Position numbers and translations under genes: made by a program
Part shown: one piece after another, positions 1 to 10,933 of the stretch
Position numbering within the stretch: the first letter of the stretch is position 1
Layout: every line of letters starts with the position of its first letter
The notes under the pieces: generated by a model
The model's database searches: none
What the model was told of the DNA's origin: nothing
Seen by the model: the letters and a program-made list of their open reading frames with translations, nothing else
Assembly: GCA_006176705.1 (NCBI GenBank)
Contig: QRFJ01000369.1
Span: 1,688,115-1,752,114 of the forward strand
DNA: 64,000 nt
Direction of reading: 5' to 3'
DNA from: Cocos nucifera
Lineage: Eukaryota > Streptophyta > Magnoliopsida > Arecales > Arecaceae

Positions 1-188
1 TTGCCCTAGCATAGTGGCGAATGTCCACTATATGATGATGGTTGTCCTAGAATGATATTACATGCTAATATATTTTATACGTTATGATTAATATAATCAA
101 TTCATGTGTATTGTTTGATTAAAATTAGAATGTGCATAGAGACCAATTAATGCCCTTTGTAAAATTATATTAAGTTTAACCGATAGCA

Positions 189-320
189 GAACCAGTCTTA
201 TTGTCTAATTGATCAATTGGTGTCTAGGAAAGTGGTTCATGATTGGTAAAGAGAACGTGGTTTATAATTAGTTCCGTTGTCTGATCTGGCCAATTTATTG
301 GTGTCTAAGGAAAGCAACGG
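189..320 (+). repeat. Two stem-loops of class A in the copia leader
   Basis: Hairpin A1 (189-238) is closed by GAACCA/TGGTTC. Hairpin A2 (274-320) is closed by CCGTTG/CAACGG. The enclosed segments are related: both carry TGTCT(A/G)AT near the start and ATTGGTGTCTA(A)GGAAAG before the closing arm. The closing stems differ entirely but each pairs perfectly. This is conserved loop with compensating stem change, seen directly in the sequence. No function is known to me. Confidence 0.75.
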
Positions 321-446
321 GGGGACCCCCACCTCTCTCCCACTTACCTGATCGATTAGATTAATTTAATTCTTGATTGGGGTGCTTAGTGTTATATTCA
401 CTATATTAAGGCCTTCCTTCATGCTAGTTCATTATTATGTCATGAA

Positions 447-759
447 CCATATTAGGTTTGTTGTGCAACCACAAGACCTATTATGGGGACTGATATAATA
501 TTGTTCTAGTGCATAAGATGCTTACAACATTTTGGGTATACTGCTTTGTTGTGCAACCACAAGAGTAGTAATATTCCATTTTGACTGTATAGAAATGAAG
601 GGTCCTATTTAACTAAAACATTATAGTTTGTTGTGCAAACATAAGGCTATTAATGTTTTAGAGGCCAGGGTTATACTGAGAATTGGATGCAATTGGAAAG
701 AGTTTCCTACCTATGAACTTATAAAAGGTTTGTTGTGCAATCATAAGACCTTTTATAAG
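447..759 (+). repeat. Four stem-loops of class B in the copia leader
   Basis: Hairpins at 447-486, 537-574, 614-660 and 718-759 share the loop TTGTTGTGCAACCACAAG or a close variant. Each is closed by a different stem: CCATATTAGGT with ACCTATTATGG in the first, TATACTGCT with AGTAGTAATA (imperfect) in the second, TAAAACATTATAG with CTATTAATGTTTTA in the third, CTTATAAAAGGT with ACCTTTTATAAG in the fourth. Inside the loop a second stem forms: TTGTG-CAAC-CACAA in copies 1 and 2, and TTGTG with CATAA in copies 3 and 4, where one pair becomes G-U. Starts are spaced about 77-104 bases. Confidence 0.85.
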
Positions 760-933
760 GAATTAGGATCTCAATCCCACTAAGAAAATTGATTAGATTT
801 TTTCGATTATTATATTGGAGGGTTATGATATTTGATAAAATAGTGGGAGACAATTAAATTAAAGTCCTAATTTAATTATGTATGTCATCACGAGTTGTTT
901 GCTTATGTAATGTTCTTTATCATGTAGATTAAA

Positions 934-1712
934 ATGGCTTCTTCACTTTCACTGCGTTTAATTTTGGATTCAAATAAATTGACCGGTCCTAATTATGTGG
1001 ACTAGTTGAGAAATCTTAAAATAGTACTCAATTAGGAGAAACTCTCCTATATCCTCGATGCCCCTGACCCTGACCGTTAGGGGAAGATGCCACAGAGGAA
1101 GATAAATCCACATATAAGATGTGGGAAAATGATTCTTTGACCATCAAATGCATCATACTCACCTCTATGAGTAATGAATTACAGAGGCAGCATGATAGTA
1201 TGGATACTCAGTCCATATTGCTCAATCTAAAAAAGCTATATGGAGAACATAGTAGGATTGCTAGATATGAGATATTTAGGTAGTTATTTCATGCCAGAAT
1301 GGTAGAAGGATCATCTGTGCAAGACCATGTTCTGATGGTAATTGACCCGATCACTCGATTAGGTCAATTAGGTTTTATTATGGATGGGGAGTTGAGTCAA
1401 GATTTGATCCTACAATCACTTCCGGAATCATTTGCTCAATTTGTCGTGAACTATCATATGAACAAATTGAATACTTTCCTGCCTGAGCTGTTAAATATGT
1501 TAAAAACAACAGAGAGCCATATCAAGAAGGATAAGGCTTCTCTTCTTCTTGTAGATGGGATCTCTAAGAAGAAGATAGGTAAAAAGGGTTAAAAAAAGAG
1601 GCTGAACCCTAAAGGTGGTATAAATAAGAGGAAGAAGGGGAAGAAGGCCTTCGGACAGACGATCTGTTTTCACTGCAGCAAAGCAGGTCATTGGAAGAGA
1701 AATTGCAAGGCT
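934..1712 (+). pseudogene. Ty1/copia gag with zinc knuckle, broken
   Basis: Gag is the capsid and nucleic-acid-binding protein of the element. Translation from ATG at 934 begins MASSLSLRLILDSNKLTGPN and soon meets in-frame stops. The stops at about 1002, 1033 and 1078 sit where W, Q and R/Q codons would fit, so point changes broke the frame. A frame from 1299 to 1592 covers the middle of the capsid. A CCHC knuckle, CFHCSKAGHWKRNC (C-x2-C-x4-H-x4-C), lies at about 1669-1710 beyond a further stop at 1590. The start resembles gags of the long-LTR Angela-type copia lineage; that lineage call is tentative. Confidence 0.82.
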
Positions 1713-1724
1713 TACCTTGCAACT

Positions 1725-2814
1725 GTGAAGACTGGTGCAAATGTTGCACCAAAAAGTATGTATGAGATACATACAATATTATCATTAAATTCTTTCATTT
1801 TAAACTCCTGGGTATTGGATACCGGCTGTGGTTTTCATATTTGCAAATCTTTGCAGGGGCTGCAAAAAATTAGGAGTTTGAAGAAGGGTGACTTCGAGCT
1901 CTACGGCGTTGGAGGAGAGTCCATCTAAGCGAAAGCTGTAGGGACAAATATTTTGAAATTGCCTTTTGGAAAGATCTTAGAGCTTACAAATTATTACTAT
2001 ATGTCTAAGATCATTAGAAATATTGTATCTATACCCTTGTTATTAAAACAAGGTTATAGTCTTGATGTAACGAGCAAAGGTTGCTCGATTAAATGTTCTA
2101 ATGAAATAATATGTTTTGGCATTTTTAACAATGGTCTATTGACTCTATGTTTGGATGACAATATATTTCATGTTAATGAAAATAGAAAACGAAAGAGAGA
2201 AGATATAAATAATACTTTATTATGGCACTATCGACTTGGTCATATTAGTGAGACTAGGATTAACTAACAAGTTATACAAAGAAAAGTTTTTTGACCCTTA
2301 TGATTATGAATCATTAGGAACTTGTGAATCATGTCTTATGGGTAAAATGACCAAGACTCCATTTAGTGGACATGGAGAAAAGACAAATGAGTTATTAGGA
2401 CTTATATATACAGATGTATGTGGTTCTATGACAACTCAGGCTAGAGGAGGATACTCTTATTTTATAATGTTTACTGATGATTTATCTTGGTTTGGATATG
2501 TGTATCTGATGAAACATAAATCCGAAGCCTTTGATAAATTTAAAGAGCATCAAAGTATGGTCGAGAAGTAAACTGGAAAGAATACAAAAATCCTTCGATC
2601 TGATCGGAGAGGAGAATACTTATCCAGTGAATTTCTAGACTATCTTAAAGTAAAGGGGATCATCTCTAAATGGATCCCTCCTTATACACCATAGTTAAAT
2701 GGTGTAGCCGAAAGAAGGAATCGTACCTTATTGGATATGGTACGGTCCATGATGTGCTTCATAGAGTTACCTATTTCATTCTAAGATCATGTCCTAGAGA
2801 CCGCAGTATACATC
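1725..2814 (+). pseudogene. Ty1/copia protease and integrase, broken
   Basis: The aspartic protease site WVLDTGCGFHIC (DTG) lies near 1808-1845. A stop at 1926 breaks the frame and it resumes at 1953. The integrase zinc-binding part begins with LLWHYRLGH (about 2218) and continues after a frameshift near 2260 into CESCLMGK. The catalytic core follows with TDVCG and then FTDD. A stop at 2569 precedes the region of the conserved glutamate (about 2600-2720), where further stops appear. Integrase would insert the cDNA copy. Several independent breaks make this copy non-coding. Confidence 0.85.
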
Positions 2815-4220
2815 TTGAATAGAGTACCTTCTAAGTCTGTATCCAGCACTCCATATGAGATATGGAGAGAAAAGAAACCTAATCTTAAGTATCTTAAGAT
2901 ATGGGATTGTTCGGCATATGTCAAAAGAAATTTTGGAGATAAGTTAGATGCTAGAGCAGATAGATGTCTATTTGTAGGATATTCTAGAGATAGTATGAGA
3001 TATCTATTCTACCATCCTACTGAACAAAAGGTATTTATAAGTAAGCATACCACTTTCATGGAGAAAGAGTTCATCCTAGAAAAGGCAGTGGGAGAAACAT
3101 TGAACTTAGTGAAGTTCAAAAAAAATATAGAAATTGCTGAAACAAGAAAACACATAAATAGGGAAGAACCTGAACACACAACTCCTATCCGAAGGTCTGA
3201 TGGAGTGCGATATGCACCTTTGAGATACGGACTCATTATTAAAAATAATGAAGCCCAAGTCATTGAGAATGACGAACCTCCGACCTATATAGAAGCAATC
3301 ATGAGTAGAGACTTTGACAAATGGCTGGCTACCATGCAATCCGAAATCGACTCCATGTATGCCAACAAAGTATGGACTTTGGTGGATGCACCAGAGGGTG
3401 TGAATCTTATTGGATGCAAATGGATCTTTCAGAAAAAGATTGGAGCGGATGGCCAAGTTGAAACCTATAAGGCTAGATTGGTGGCTAAGGGTTTCAGGCA
3501 AAAACAAAGGATTGATTATGATGAAACATTCTCAGCTGTTGCCATACTCAAATTTATTCAGATTATGCTTGCCATAGCAGCATACCATGATTATGAAATA
3601 TGGCAAATGGATGTAAAGACCCCCTTCCTTAATGGCTTTCTTAAGGAGGAGGTCTACATGTCACAGCCAGAGAGATTTGTCTCAAGTGAGAGACCAAATC
3701 AGGTATGCAAGCTTAAGAGATCCATTTATGGATTAAAGCAAGCTTTAAGGAGTTGGAACATCTATTTTGATGTTACAGTCAAAGAGTTTGGCTTCATTAA
3801 GAACGTGGATGAACCATGTGTGTACGAGAACACTAGTGGGAGTGCTATAGTTTTCTTGGTTCTGTATGTAGATGACATACTCCTCATTGGGAATGTATCC
3901 TAATGTTGCTATCGGTCAAGTTATGGCTATTAAATAAGTTTTTCATAAAAGAGTTAGGAGAAGCATCCTATATACTTGGTATAAAGATCTATAGAGATAG
4001 ATTTAAGAGGATGCTAGGCTTGTCCCAGTCTAGGTACATTGACTTAATACTGAAAAGGTTCAGTATGGATGGGAGTAAAAGAGATTATTTACCCCTGAGT
4101 CAAGGCATACATCTCTCTAAGAAGATGTCTTCTAAGACATCTGAAGAAAGAAATAGAATGAGTTTTATTCCTTATTCTTCGGCTGTAGGATCATTAATGT
4201 ATGCCATGTTATGTACTAGA
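2815..4220 (+). pseudogene. Ty1/copia reverse transcriptase, interrupted by a solo LTR
   Basis: The longest intact stretch (2815-3903) carries the end of integrase (STPYEIWREKKPNLKYLKIW) and the RT fingers and palm. Visible RT motifs include KWIFQKK, YKARLVAKGFRQ, QMDVKTPFLNG, YGLKQALRSW and the catalytic YVDD at about 3866. A frameshift near 3900 moves the frame to 3903-4250, which holds LGIKIYRDR and ends in YAMLCTRPDV. At that point the gypsy LTR begins. The coding text resumes at 6287 after the inserted LTR. Confidence 0.9.
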
Positions 4221-4225
4221 CCTGA
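4221..4225. repeat. Target-site duplication CCTGA, left copy
   Basis: CCTGA directly precedes the TG start of the inserted LTR and is repeated at 6287-6291 directly after its CA end. Removing one copy and the LTR restores the codon run for RPDVAY of the RT, which confirms the insertion point. Confidence 0.93.
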
Positions 4226-6286
4226 TGTAAGAACCAGTCTCATGGATTGATTCAAAACCAAAGCCGGCATCTAATGCCGACTTCATAGAAAAAAAGAGTC
4301 GGGATCGATTGGAACAAGGAATTCCATTTCGAGTTGATCTGTGCTGTGAGGAGAAGAGTTTGAGGGAAATATGCTGACAAGGCCTAATCTCCCTCTATTT
4401 AAACTCTAAACCCTTCCCTTCACGAAGAAATTCCAAACCTTAAACCCTAGATTCTTTTCTAGAAATCCTAATCCCAATTTCAAACCCTAGATTACCTGTG
4501 CATGGGATTTCAGGCAGAAGAACGTCGATCTTAGGCCGCCGCCGCCACCACAGTTGCTAGTAATTTCTTTTCCCTTTCTCTTCTTTCTTCTTTTCGGTCT
4601 TAGGGTAGGATCTTTTGTGGTGGGGTCTTCAACTGACCATGCCCCAAACCTTTGTCGCGCCACCATTGTTGGATGTCCGGTTGCTTCCTCGCCAGCCCCT
4701 CCCTTCCTCTGGTTATTCTCTGTGACAACCGAGAGAAGACCGAGAGCTTCGGTCTTGAAGGTAATGAAAGAGAGAAAGAGGAATTGGGGAAAAGAAAGAA
4801 ATGAGAGAGAGAGAGAGGGTTTAATTTATTTGAAGTGGTTTGATTGGTTTGACCCAATTAGATTTGGGTCAATCCGGATCATATGGATCCAATTTAAGAA
4901 TCAATCTAAACTAGGTCCAGGTTAGATTAAGAGATTTCCTAGTTATTTTAATTTCTTTTGGAAATTAGGAATTAATTAAAATCATTCAATATGTTAGAAC
5001 TTTTGATGCCAGAAGAGCATCGGATCTAGAGATCAGCTTGACGAATTTTGGATTTGATCAATAGGTAAGTTTCCTCTTATCTCTGGATTATCTATATATA
5101 TATATATATATATGTAATTATATGTTTAAAAATTAGATTTTATATGTTAATTATTTAAAAAATGATTGAAGTTCAAAATTAGATAATTTTCTTATGATAT
5201 GTAATTTAGAAAATTGGATCAAGTATGATATCATAATTGCATGATACCATTTTAGAAAATAAATAATTTTCTTGCATTATGTGGCATGATCTATTAATTG
5301 AAAATAACGTATTTTCATCAATGCATGAATTTTAAATACAAGTTAATTTATATTGTTCTTTTGGAGTATATGAAAATGATGTTGACACTATTATAAGATA
5401 ACTATTTTTATTTAGGAAAAAGTGATTGTGACATAAGCATGAGAAAATCCTCTAGTTGGACTATGATCTGCGTCTAGCCAACGGGACTGATTGTTGGCCA
5501 CATGACAGAAACACGTTTCTTCTGGGCCTAGCCAGTCGGGGCTGATCGCTGACAGAGTTAGTCCTTTTGGATCTAGTCAGTGAGGCTGATCACTAGTAGC
5601 ACGTTGATAGATCGGGTGTTATTCGTTCAGGACTAATCTCTTTGTCTTGTCACGGGGCAAATCGTGGCCGTGTGAACTAGAGCTAGTATTTCTCTGGTAC
5701 ATGCCGGAGGATCGGATGTTCTACATATAAGAACTAGACTCTTCTGGGCCTTGTCACGGGGCTGATCGTGGCCGTAGTCATCAAAGACTGAGAGAATTTT
5801 TATGGTATTCTCTATTGTGCATGGTAAGTTTTTGAAATAAAATTATTTTGTTACTTATTATTGAAAATTATTATATTTGAAAAATATTTATGCTTGATCC
5901 TTCAGAGATGATTGGTAAACTTACTGAGCCGTAAAGCTCACACCCTTTTTCTGTTTTATTTTATTTTATTTCAGATCTAGAAGATCTTGTTGGGCTGAAA
6001 ACTGAACAGTGAGGAGCTTAGGACTTAGGCTGATTATTTTAGTTTATTTTCTTTCAAACATAATTATTTCATAATTATTATTTTGAATTATGTTTGGTTT
6101 GTTAACATTATTTGAAGATATTTTTATTTAATATTAGAAAAATTATTTTTACCACTGTCTGAGTTGAATTGTGATAATCAATTGTTTAGTGAAAGGCAGG
6201 CCTTGCATATTCGAATGGGTTAAACCCTAAGAGTGTGCGGCCATCTGTCGAGTGCCCGATTTGAGTTATTGGGTCAGGGCGTGACA
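4226..6286 (+). mobile_element. Ty3/gypsy-type solo LTR nested in the copia RT
   Basis: This 2,061-bp block starts TGTAAGAACC, ends GGGCGTGACA and is flanked by CCTGA on both sides. That gives the TG...CA ends and 5-bp duplication of an LTR. There is no internal coding region or second LTR, so it is a solo LTR left by LTR-LTR recombination. A TATA-like CTATTTAAAC lies at about 4395, followed by a pyrimidine-rich transcribed region. Ends of the TGTAAGA...TGACA type are common in plant gypsy LTRs. ORFs within it (for example 4554-4925) are chance frames. An (AT)n run lies at 5095-5113. Confidence 0.92.
5477..5772 (+). repeat. Five stem-loops with a conserved GGGCTGAT-type loop in the gypsy LTR
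   Basis: Hairpins: 5477-5498 (GCCAAC/GTTGGC, loop GGGACTGATT), 5533-5551 (CAGTCG/CGCTG with one bulge, loop GGGCTGAT), 5573-5596 (AGTG/CACT inside CTAG...CTAG, loop AGGCTGAT), 5649-5668 (CACG/CGTG, loop GGGCAAAT) and 5753-5772 (CACG/CGTG, loop GGGCTGAT). Stems differ in three of the five, yet pair, while the loop is kept. They lie downstream of the predicted TATA and so would be in the transcribed part of the LTR. Confidence 0.75.
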
Positions 6287-6291
6287 CCTGA
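6287..6291. repeat. Target-site duplication CCTGA, right copy
   Basis: This is the right copy of the duplication, immediately after the CA end of the solo LTR. The RT reading text continues from here. Confidence 0.93.
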
Positions 6292-6880
6292 TGTTGCTTA
6301 TGCTTTAGGCATAGCTAGTAGATTTCAGGCTGATCCAGGAGAGGATCATTGGAAAGCTATGAAAAATATTCTTAAGTATTTGAGAAGGACTAAGGATATT
6401 TGAGAAGGACTAAGGATATTTTTCTAGTATATGGTGGATTTGATCTTAAACTAGAAGATATTCTGACTCTAGTTTTCAATCAGACCCAGATGATAGCAAA
6501 TCCATTTCAGGGTATGTCTTTACTTTGAACGGTGGAGCAGTGAGTTGGAAGAGTTCCAAGCAGTCGACTGTAGCTGACTCAACCACTGAGGCAGAGTACA
6601 TGCTGTAAGTGAAGCTGCCAAGGAAGCTGTCTGGATGAAGAAGTTCATTACTAAATTGGGTGTTGTTCTTGAGATTCAGAACCCAGTACCACTTTACTGT
6701 GATAATACTGGAGCGGTTGCTTAAGTAAAGGAACCAAGGTCTCATCATAAATCCAAGAATATTTTGAGATGCTTCCATCTCGTTCGAGAAATAATTGAGA
6801 GACAAGATGTTGTCATTGAACGAGTAGATACAAAGAACAACATAGTAGGCCTGTTCACTAAGGCTCGACTATAGTAGTAA
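6292..6880 (+). pseudogene. Ty1/copia RT end and RNase H, broken
   Basis: The sequence encodes AYALGIASRFQADPGEDHWK and then ILKYLRRTKD, the RT/RNase H connection of copia. RNase H text follows: SISGYVFTLNGGAVSWKSSK, TEAEY, CDNTGAVA and HHKSKNI. A 20-bp tandem duplication at about 6383-6422 (unit ATTTGAGAAGGACTAAGGAT) shifts the frame. Stops (for example about 6724) and frameshifts near 6600 also break it. RNase H would degrade the RNA strand during reverse transcription. Confidence 0.85.
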
Positions 6881-6935
6881 TTCGATCACCACCTTGATTG
6901 TATGGGATTAAAATATAAAGGCAATTGGCTTTAGT

Positions 6936-6948
6936 GCAAGTGGGAGAT
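6936..6948 (+). promoter_or_regulatory. Polypurine tract of the copia element
   Basis: The purine-rich run AAGTGGGAGA lies directly before the TG start of the 3' LTR, the usual place for plus-strand primer formation in LTR elements. Confidence 0.7.
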
Positions 6949-9390
6949 TGAAAGGAATGTGTCCTACAAGCCAATCGAAATATGTATTTTTGATGGGCTA
7001 TCCTTTTATCTTCCAAACTTATGTAATGACATTTTTTATATTAATAAAGGCATTTATTTCATCATATGCTGTGTCTTATTATTTATTTAAGGTTATGATG
7101 AACCCCATAAATTAGGGCTATGGTTTTAGGATTATGATGAGATCATACTTGGGAGACCTAAAATCTTAAAACCCTAATTTAAAATATTCCTGATCGATGG
7201 AACATTGAGTTGGGGATCAATGTTTCCAAAAAGACTGGTACATCCTGTGTATGCTCGATGAAGAGTGTAATTGATCTCACAATCACTTGTGTTTGACACT
7301 AATACAAAGATGTGGATGCTTATTAGAGAATAAGTTCACTGAATTGATCCAACTTAAGAACATCTAATGGAGTCTTATGTACTTGTCAATAGATGGTTCT
7401 TATAGTGGGAGTTGTGCATGTAATCTTTTGACCTGAGACTATCATAGAATCTTGTATGCATGAATCCATATTTTGGTTCATACTCGTTCATGATTTATTC
7501 ATGTACGGGGTGTTCTGGATATGGTAGATTGCATATGGAGGTTGTGGGTAGGTCAACATGGAATCGATCACTCCCAGTAAGAGGAGATCGCATCCTACTT
7601 GCTTCAATCGAATGATGATTCAGAAAGACTTTGATCAAAGTATGATGAAAATTAGAAATGGTTTCTAATGTTTCATTAATCGAATCATCATCATATGATT
7701 GAGAGAAATATGAATATGAAATTGGATTTGACATGTTTTCATATCCAAAATCATATTCAGGATGTAGGGTGATCGTGGATCCAGTTGCATAATAACTTTC
7801 CACTGAAGGATATTTTTGGTATTTTCATCAAAATTTCATATCTTTCAGATAGACATGATACATTGCTAGACTTCAATCATGTCTTGTGGGTTTGATCAAA
7901 TTAAAGAGTTTAATTTGATTATCAATTAGAAAGTATTTTAATTTATCGAATCGGGTTAGCTCAATTTGACCTAAATCGATTTTGTTAAGTTCTAACCAAA
8001 TTAGGTCAAATCACACCCGGACCCATTGCTGGCTAGATGTGGAATCTAATGGGTCACACGTAGGAAATTAATCAAGGGTTTAATTGGATTAAATCATGTT
8101 CGCAAATTGAACATGCTAGCACATGTTGCAAACCCTAGCATCTAGATTCGAATCGGATTCGAATTGTATTCCGATTTGGGCTAATTAAATCCAATTTGAG
8201 TCAAATCAAATTTGGCTAATTAGTTGGGTTGACCCTTGTCTTGCTGACCAAGGGATTGGGCATCATAAATAAGCAACCCACGCACCAGAGATTCTCTTTC
8301 TTTGGTACGTGGGATTTGGTCCATGCGCTAGGGACATGTGGCGCATGGATAAGTTTGACGCCAATTTCCTTCCTTTATTTCTGCGTAATTTTTTGTTACG
8401 TATTTTCAAATCTAAGAAGGGGTGCAGAAGAGTCCTTCTGTAGGTGAAATTCCTTCGTAGGTTATCTGGAATTTAGATAAGAAAGGAGTCTTTGCCGCCC
8501 TAACCTCCTTGGTGCCCCTTGGACCAAGTCAAAGCCTTTGAAACTTTGACTTTTCCATGCCAATTTTCTCCATGACTTCTTCTGATGTGGCGTCCCCATT
8601 AAGGGCCATTAGATGGCCATCTAATCTGATCTCAACCATTAAATTAAATGGCGCCAATTTGAAGGATCACGTGATGTAGATTTATTCTGAAGAGTCCCTT
8701 TGCACGAAGGGTCTCTTGGAATTAATCCTACGTGATTCCACGTGTCATAAAATTCTGATGGGGCATGATATTTTTGAATGGATGTGAGGTGAGAATAAAG
8801 AATGGGCATGAGAAATTTTTGTTGGCACCCCTACGTACATTATAAATAGGGGTGCGCATCGAGAGTCCAAGGCATTCAGATCTCCTCCCTTCTTTCTTAC
8901 AAGAGGTTCCTTTCTCTAATTTTCTTTATTCCTCTTTCTCTTGTCTAGACAAGGTCCTGATTTAAGGATAAGAAGTCTTCCAATAAGACAAAGAGATTAG
9001 GAATAAAAATTAAGAAGATAAGGAGCAAGAAAGGAAGGCAAGGAAAGGCTAGGAGGGTGACATTAAAGGCTTAGGAAGGTTATGCCCAAATAATTAAAGT
9101 TCTTATCATAAGAATTTTAATTAAAATAATCAGAAGTGTTGGTGTCTTGATCAAGTCCCCGTGTGTATCAATATTAGAGGGTGAACATGTGGGCACCTGG
9201 TGGAACCCCTTGACGGACTGTTGCCAGCGATCAGGGTCAAATTAGGGTTAAGCGATCAGAGGTATGTTCCAATGTCCTAATTTATGTTATAAATGCATAT
9301 TATATGATGTTAATTCTAATAAGGTGGTCCTAGGGTTTGGGTTTGGTTTTATGATTTCATATATTTTGCTTTGAAATCCATGTTTCCACC
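6949..9390 (+). mobile_element. 3' LTR of the copia element (right end approximate)
   Basis: The LTR begins TGAAAGGAATGTGTCC directly after the polypurine tract. It contains a TATA box, TATAAATA, at 8841-8848, followed by a pyrimidine-rich leader. This fits a promoter about 1.9 kb into a long LTR. The right end cannot be fixed, since the 5' LTR is outside the window and no duplication can be compared. The sequence loses LTR character between about 9,250 and 9,420, before the ADA2 exon at 9,593. ORFs at 7495-7803 and 8229-8447 are chance frames. Confidence 0.7.
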
Positions 9391-9592
9391 CTGTACACCA
9401 AACCCTTCAGCATGTATGTATGTTGCTTTTAGCTTTTCATAGCCTCCACTAAATAGCGGCATTTAGCATATTTATTGCATTTAGTTGTCAAATCCTTCAA
9501 ATTCTTCATTCAGCATATTTATCTGAATTTGAAGTTATCTGAATTTGAATTTTATCTCATGTTAAGTACTGACCTTTGTATCTAAATTTCAG

Positions 9593-10933
9593 GAATGTCG
9601 TACTGCAGGATGTCGTACCATGGCAGAAGCAAAAGCATACATTGAGCAGAGGAAGTTAAGAGAACTGGAAACTAGCATGAATAAAACAAAGTTAGACAGC
9701 CAAGTTTCTAGTAGTAGTAAAATAGTCAGAGCAAATGCGCTCTCAAACGAAGAAGATGGGTTACTTGATGGAAGCCCACAAAACATCAATGAAGGGAATG
9801 GTGGTTCAGGGTTAGAGCTTGATGGGAAGGATCCATCTTCTGTGGCTACGATGCAGGTCACTTCAAAATCATTTGATGTGTGGGATGTCACTGGACTTCC
9901 TGGTGCAGACTTGCTAAGTGAAACTGTAAGAAATACCTCATTTTTTTGGTTCTAGATAGCTTTAACTATTTTAGTTTTGAAGTTATTGATGTCAAAGATA
10001 TTGTTGTGATGGAAATATTTAGTTTCTAAGGCTGATATTGCAGAACTGTGGCCCGTTGCTTGATGTCGCTGTTTTAAGTAAATTATCAGGCAAGGTTTAC
10101 GGACTCGGTACCGGAACCCGTGCCGGTAGCCGGCCAGTACAGTACAGTACCATACTATATTGCCCTATACCGCCAATAAAAAATCAAAAAAAATCTCATC
10201 CAATGATCAAAAAAAAAAAAAAAAATCGCCCCATATCGGTGCCATACCGTCCCATACCGTACTGACCGGTTCGGTCCAGTTCAAGCTATTTTCCGAAAAA
10301 TCGGCCTGAACCGTTCTGGTTCCCCGCTAGTATGGTATGGTATGGGATGTACCGGCCGGTTCGGGCCGGTATGGAATACCATGTATCAGGGATAGTCTCC
10401 GATGGAAGATCATCAAGACAGCAGATTATTAGTTTTACCAAGAATTTTAGATTGTGAGCTTGACGACTTCCGTAATCTAAGCATGATGAGTTCTGATTTT
10501 AAACAGAACTGTTAGCTCACAGTTAATTCTGAAATTTAGTTTCCAATGAAACCTGTCTTACATGTGTGGTCAATCAATTTGAGCAGATTGTCAGACATGG
10601 AGTTGCAAGTATGACTTATTTAGTGGTTGTTCAAAAATTTATGCACTACTCATATCGGTCTCTCTATTTCATTGAAGTTTAGTGGGCATTCTTTTAGATT
10701 AACTTGACATATATGATTGACTTGCTTATTTGCCTGTTTCTCAGGAGCAAAGGTTATGCTGCGAGTGCAAATTACTGCCCTGTCACTATCTTAAAATTCA
10801 GGAGGTGCTGATGACTGAAATATACAAGGGTACCATTGTCAAGAAATCTGATGCCTATAGCTTCTTCAATGTTGATCCAAGCAAAATAAATAAGGTTTAT
10901 GATATGGTAATGAAAAAAATAGGCCCAGCATGA
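9593..10933 (+). CDS. ADA2: Transcriptional adaptor ADA2, last two coding exons
   Basis: ADA2 links the GCN5 acetyltransferase to SAGA-type co-activator complexes in the nucleus. The visible exons are 9593-9925 (111 codons, after AG at 9591-9592, donor GTAAG) and 10745-10933 (after TTTCTCAG, stop TGA at 10931). The first encodes AGCRTMAEAKAYIEQRKLRE and a variable region ending VWDVTGLPGADLLSET. The second encodes EQRLCCECKLLPCHYLKIQE and KKSDAYSFFNVDPSKINKVYDMVMKK, the C-terminal SWIRM domain. The ZZ finger, SANT domain and other upstream exons are missing, probably before base 1; if so, the copia element sits in an ADA2 intron. Both visible exons are intact and joined in phase. Confidence 0.88.
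10100..10395. mobile_element. Small inverted-repeat element in the last ADA2 intron
   Basis: The left end is rich in GGTACCGG, GCCGGTAGCCGGCC and AGTACAGTACC; the right end carries the imperfect inverse (TATGGTATGGTATGGGATG, TACCGGCCGG). An A-run lies between them at about 10209-10226. Two arms of roughly 60 bases with imperfect inverted symmetry suggest a MITE-like or other small repeat. No target duplication was established. Confidence 0.5.

Larger units (their letters stand above)
1..933 (+). mobile_element. Ty1/copia element: untranslated leader upstream of gag
   Basis: This stretch precedes the copia gag start at 934 and has no open frame. I see no tRNA-Met primer site (TGGTATCAGAGC-like), so the 5' LTR and primer site are probably before base 1. 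The leader holds two families of stem-loops, listed separately. The assignment rests on position: the coding domains downstream run in copia order. The leader is unusually long and structured for a copia element. Confidence 0.7.

Noticed and set aside
447..759. CRISPR-like reading of the four spaced repeats
   Set aside because: The genome is eukaryotic, the units are hairpins with different stems, and spacers are unrelated and uneven.
4218..6296. A 9-bp repeat ACCTGATGT at both sides of the insertion, as for a Mutator element
   Set aside because: The insert has no terminal inverted repeats. Placing the ends at TG...CA gives a 5-bp duplication CCTGA, and the extra matching bases are the LTR's own TGT start and the RT codons.
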